A DNA stretch of 64,000 nt, taken from Siphonodentalium dalli. Lineage: Eukaryota; Mollusca; Scaphopoda; Gadilida; Siphonodentaliidae. The translations under genes were made by a program, and so were the position numbers. Below, one piece after another: positions 60,327 to 64,000 of this stretch. The notes beneath the pieces were generated by a model. The model worked only from the letters and a program-made list of their open reading frames with translations, was not told the DNA's origin and ran no database searches. The stretch lies in contig CP136064.1 of assembly GCA_032622095.1 (NCBI GenBank), positions 186,538,209 through 186,602,208 on the forward strand. The letters run 5' to 3'. Numbering within the stretch: position 1 is the first letter of the stretch; each line of letters starts with the position of its first letter.

Positions 60327-61738
60327 GGGAACATGTCTCTATTCCGAAGGTTCGCTATTCCGAAGGTTCACTATTCCGAAGGTTCACTACTCCGAAGGTT
60401 CGCTATTCCGAAGGTTCTCTATTCCGAAGGTTCGCTATTCCGAAGAGTTTTTTTTTTTTAAAGGTTAATTCTATATTCAAGTATTGAGAGGGTTCTTTAT
60501 CACGAAGGAAATAACTTAAAACATTGAAACAATAAATGTTATTTTTTTATTTTTTCGCGGGTTTCCTTGAGATTTAATGTCATTACGTATGACGTTATTT
60601 TCCAATACATCTTCACGTCAGGCAGCCCACACAATTGCTCTTTCCATGCGATTTAATGTCATCGCGTATGGCGTTATATCTCAATAATCTTACAGGCAAC
60701 AATACGCCAGCTAAAGGCGGGATTAAAACAGCGGGACTATAACTCTTTTTGAATACTGCGAAGCAGAATGTCGTTGAATAGACGGGTATTAGTTGAACCT
60801 AACTGCAATTGTGAATTTGTATTGAATTGTAAGGCCCACTTAATTTTCGAGTCATCGGCTATTTTTTATAGTGCCTTGATATCAGATTTTAAACACAATC
60901 TGTGCCATAAAATATGATTAAAACACTATATATAGTTCATCACCATTCCAAACGTCTGTATCAGTAGATGCCCTTAGAGAAATAGAAAACATCTTAAATC
61001 ATAAAAAGATTCCCCCGTTATATGTCATGGCTCTCAGAATGCAACAGAATTCAACCTAATGTATTTTCAATTGAAGGGGAATAACATTATCTTTAAAATA
61101 TAGAGTTACCCCCCTCCATTGAAAATAATACACTTTACTTTGCGCAACAAAACCAGATGAACCTTAAGCACAAAAACAAGTCGGTAACCCTGCGTTAACT
61201 CGACAAAAACAACATGTTCACAGTTTATATTACACCGGATAAGCTGATAATACAGTGTTAGAGAGCTTCATATTTCAAATGGTATATATAGTGGCATATA
61301 TTTTATATGATTAATTAAGTGGGCCTTGAATGTTGATGTTTTTTTTTTCAAATACAGATTGCCAGTTCGGAAAAACTATATCTCTTACATGTAGTTTATT
61401 TCAGTCATCGTGTTTTTAACTTTCCATAATGAACGATAAACTGATACTCTTTTCTTGCTATTAATAACCGATATCTAGGACAATTTGGGAATTAGAAGTG
61501 GATGTATAAATGTACTCTATATGAATACTAGCGTAATCGTATTTTTCATTCCTCGTGTGGTTTTTGTGGTGGGGTGCACATTTTGATTCATTTCTGGTTA
61601 AATACGCCCAGAATAGAAAACCTTCGGAATGGGGAACCTTCGGAATAATGAACCTTCGGAATGGGGAACCTTCGGAATAATGAACTTCGGAATAGCGAAC
61701 CTTCGGAATAATGAACCTTAGGAATAGAGAACCCAACC
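60327..61738. mobile_element. Element with 8-bp target duplication (hAT/P-type size)
   Basis: GCTACAAC stands at 60319-60326 and again at 61739-61746, in the middle of one minisatellite unit, giving an 8-bp duplication. The ends are imperfect inverted repeats sharing TCTCTATTCC, followed by arrays of CTATTCCGAAGGTT at 60340-60446 and their reverse complement at 61618-61735. Non-coding, 1,412 bp. The 8-bp duplication fits hAT, P or Merlin. The ends do not match a textbook hAT terminus, so the family is open. Confidence 0.7.
60831..61327. mobile_element. AAGGCCCACTT-family MITE nested in the element
   Basis: It begins AAGGCCCACTTAATTTTCGA and ends ATTAAGTGGGCCTT. The interior matches 17149-17634 in reverse orientation (AACATGTTCACAGTTTAT, ATTTCAAATGGTATATA). 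It is the innermost layer of a four-level nest. Confidence 0.75.
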
Positions 61739-61746
61739 GCTACAAC

Positions 61747-61795
61747 CCACATCCCTTATACCGGTATATATGAATTATTATAAATCATTGATAAT
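61747..61795. repeat. Minisatellite remainder
   Basis: The last partial units (CCCTTATACCGGTATATATG..) continue the array interrupted at 60327. Confidence 0.7.
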
Positions 61796-62273
61796 ATATC
61801 CATTATAATATGTGAGTCAGTGACATGTCATGTTCGTTGAGAAATCAAACTGCCATAATAATTAAAATTTTCACAATGTTACCTAAGCAATTCTTATAGA
61901 TATATCTTTCTTTATAACAAAGAGAGCGTGCGACAAATGACGTCATGTGGGTATTTCCGCAGATAAGGGGAACTCCCTCATTATTATACCATTATCATAT
62001 CATTATCATAGAATTTGCATTCGTTATTCGGAAACTTTCGGCTCTTCTCGTCACATGTATTAGATTCGAGTCGACAAAAATCCGTCGTTTGAAACCAAGA
62101 CGGATTTCAGACGCATCACCGACGAAGATTCGTCTGAATTGGACGGAGATTCGTCTGTGGTGCGTCTGACACGGATCTAATTGTTTCAAACGTCGCATTT
62201 TAGACGCATTTAATACAATTGTGGGTCTGGTATTAGATTCGAGTCGACAAAAATCCGTCGTTTGGAACGGGCC

Positions 62274-63059
62274 TTACAGTCATGGAATATAAGTAGTGGC
62301 CCACCTTGTCAATTGTCATTCTGTTTATCGCGATTAATCCGTTCCACCAATAATGAAGTATTTATTTATTTACAACTGCGTATACGTCAGACGTTATAAT
62401 ATGATAAATGGACATCATAAAGACATTAGTTCGCATAAATAAAAGATGACAATTGGGTTTTACATATTGAGATGCATCAATCAATCTAGTGGGTTGGACT
62501 AAGATCTCGAGGATACCTGGCTATCATATCTCCATGAAGATACAGATGTTTTAAAGAAATTTCCAGGTGCTCCTCTGTTCATGGTGCTATATATTGGCTA
62601 AATATTCTCAGTTTCAACGAAATGTTGCTGCGCGGGCATATCAGCTACATTTGCCAGACACAGAGCGAGATTTTGAGTTGTTTATGGCAGTCGATGAGTC
62701 TGTTATAAACCCCTTGTCAGATGTCAGTATTGGGAGGATCCTGAAAAGTCGTGTGCTACTAACTGCATTTTATTGTATATCAGAAGAAACTATATATGAC
62801 TGCACACTGTGACCACTATTTTTGAACAGGCCTTCCATATATCCTGACAAATTGTAACTTTTTTTGTGGAAACTGTATTGAATGGAACAGACTCAATTTT
62901 GTTATAATATATATGCAATCCTCTGACGGTTCGAGGTCTCTCAGTTTATACGTTTAATGCTTCTTCTATGTATCTCTTTTTGCTATCTCATTGTGTGAAT
63001 GTCCTGATTGCCATCCCCATATAAATATGACAATTAAGAAGATATAATTGTTCAAGTGA
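62274..63059. other. Intergenic; possible transposase scrap
   Basis: About 62499-62566 reads DLEDTWLSYLHEDTDVLKKF in one frame, and 62567-62812 holds an 81-codon frame in another. The first resembles the acidic stretch before the C-terminal dimerisation region of hAT transposases, but the diagnostic part is absent. No gene is called. Confidence 0.25.
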
Positions 63060-64000
63060 CTTATAAGTGGGTTACCATTTGTCGGGATAATGAAATGTGA
63101 ACGCCCAAATCTCCTTAAAATGATATGGAGATGGCCTGGGTGACTATATATAACTTATATGTGGATATCGGCGCATAGCAATCTTATCTATAATAGTGCA
63201 TATCCGCTCGCCACCCGTGACGCAAACGACACCAAATGTGATTTAATTCATGGTATATCATTAGATAAAAACATGTATGAATTTGTTGGAAATTAGTGCC
63301 AAATATATTTGTATCAGCTTTTGCCTTTTCGTTTTTTCGGCGTGAAGTTATATATATAACACACAGACAGACAGAAAGACAGACAGCACAATTTGATTTA
63401 TTGTATCATTTGAGAAGAACGTGTCTGAATTTGATGGTAATTGGTACTAAAACTATTTTGTATCAGTTTTTGGTGACCCCCCCCCCCCCCCCCCCCCGTC
63501 CCTATTTCGGACTCAAGCTGCACACACTAAGTAAGTCTCATTAGAGATTAGAGATGCATATATATGAAATTGGTGAAAATTGGCGAGTATACAAATTCGT
63601 ATCAATTGAAGTTCCCCATATCTCTCACCCATAGGGCACCAATTTGTTGTGTCTAAACAACACGATAAGATTCCTCGTATAACGGAGAAGAATATGTATC
63701 AATCTGGTGGAAATCGGCCATAAACATATAAATATAAAGTCCCTCTCATATCTATACACCACTGACTCGAATGGCCCCACTTGTGACATCCTTAAACCAC
63801 ACAATTACACTCCTGATATCATGTTGATGATTGTTTATAAGTTTGGTGATAATCGGCGACTAAACAATGTTTTTTTTAATCAAATTTTGTGTCAATCCCT
63901 CCCTCCCCATCTCTCACCTAAACAGCACCACTATGGCGTCTTTAAATCACACAATCAGATTCCTCGTATCATGGATAAGAACGTGTATCAATTTGGTGGA
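63060..64000. repeat. Degenerate tandem repeat, ~170-200-bp unit, open at window end
   Basis: Recurring landmarks are ATTCCTCGTAT followed by AAGAA(T/C)(A/G)TGTATCAAT, TGGTGGAAATCGG, CACACAATTA/CACACAATCAG and CCATCTCTCACC, seen near 63560-63740, 63780-63870 and 63900-64000. It includes a TAACACACAGACAGACAG stretch (63358-63389) and a long C run (63478-63497). The array continues past the end. Confidence 0.6.

Larger units (their letters stand above)
59329..62273. mobile_element. Harbinger-like non-autonomous DNA transposon, ~2.9 kb
   Basis: The left end GGCCCGTTCCAAACGACGGA..TTTTTGTCGACTCGAATCTA (59329-59370) and right end (62232-62273) are perfect inverted repeats of about 42 bp. The target duplication is TTA (59326-59328 and 62274-62276), the TWA type used by PIF/Harbinger. 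Subterminal GACGGA..GACGCATC blocks repeat inside both ends, and an internal copy of the terminal repeat lies at 62061-62095. No transposase frame. It carries a minisatellite and another element. Confidence 0.8.

Noticed and set aside
62567-62812. 81-codon frame as a gene
   Set aside because: It begins with GTG, not ATG, and has no recognised domain; kept only as a possible transposase scrap.

Overview
This is animal (metazoan) DNA: AT-rich, very repeat-dense and gene-poor, with spliced coding exons, non-LTR retrotransposons, many fold-back DNA elements and micro/minisatellites. The repeat style (dispersed tails ending in TCGGGGGAC, a family opening with TATACCCCCC, numerous Helitron-like elements) resembles marine invertebrates, perhaps a mollusc or another lophotrochozoan. 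That assignment is an impression, not a proof.

Host genes are few. The best is a four-exon gene on the minus strand (31830 to 26317). It encodes a 239-residue calmodulin-like protein with four canonical EF-hands and a ~97-residue N-terminal extension; all three introns are phase 1 with GT/AG borders. A second locus (41373 to 40153, minus) is an intronless class A G-protein coupled receptor, intact through TM1 to TM7 except for one in-frame TAG in the third intracellular loop. A 51-residue ORF with a signal-peptide-like start (17894 to 17739, minus) is a weak candidate.

Retrotransposons: a nearly complete CR1/Jockey-like element (about 11446 to 7545, minus) with endonuclease, reverse transcriptase and C-terminal domain in shifted frames and a 2A-like NPGP motif near its N-terminus; decayed relatives at 37189-39180 (+) and 50277-51683 (-); a short C-terminal fragment at 5088-5402 (-); and a detached 3' tail at 43185-43375 (+).

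DNA transposons dominate the rest. Helitron-like elements (5' TC, 3' hairpin then CTAG, inserted between A and T) form clusters at 221-3316, 18641-19518, 22389-23142 and 51684-55150. Their internal repeats are full of nuclear-receptor half-sites. Two piggyBac-type MITEs with TTAA duplications (39364-39790, 45599-45969) each hold two ~70-bp palindromes. A Harbinger-like element (59329-62273, TTA duplication) contains a minisatellite, which is interrupted by an element with an 8-bp duplication (60327-61738), which in turn contains an AAGGCCCACTT-family MITE (60831-61327). Other fold-back elements lie at about 4.0, 6.9, 12.2-13.7, 16.3, 24.6-25.2, 29.7-30.6, 31.4, 34.2-34.7 and 46.5 kb. Tandem arrays occupy 41.9-44.1, 47.4-49.0, 55.2-57.1 and 63.1-64.0 kb.

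The most interesting relationships are between transposons and the EF-hand gene. Exon 2 is bracketed by inverted copies of one palindromic repeat, and a near-perfect ~180-bp palindrome ends about 20 bp from the exon 1 splice donor.
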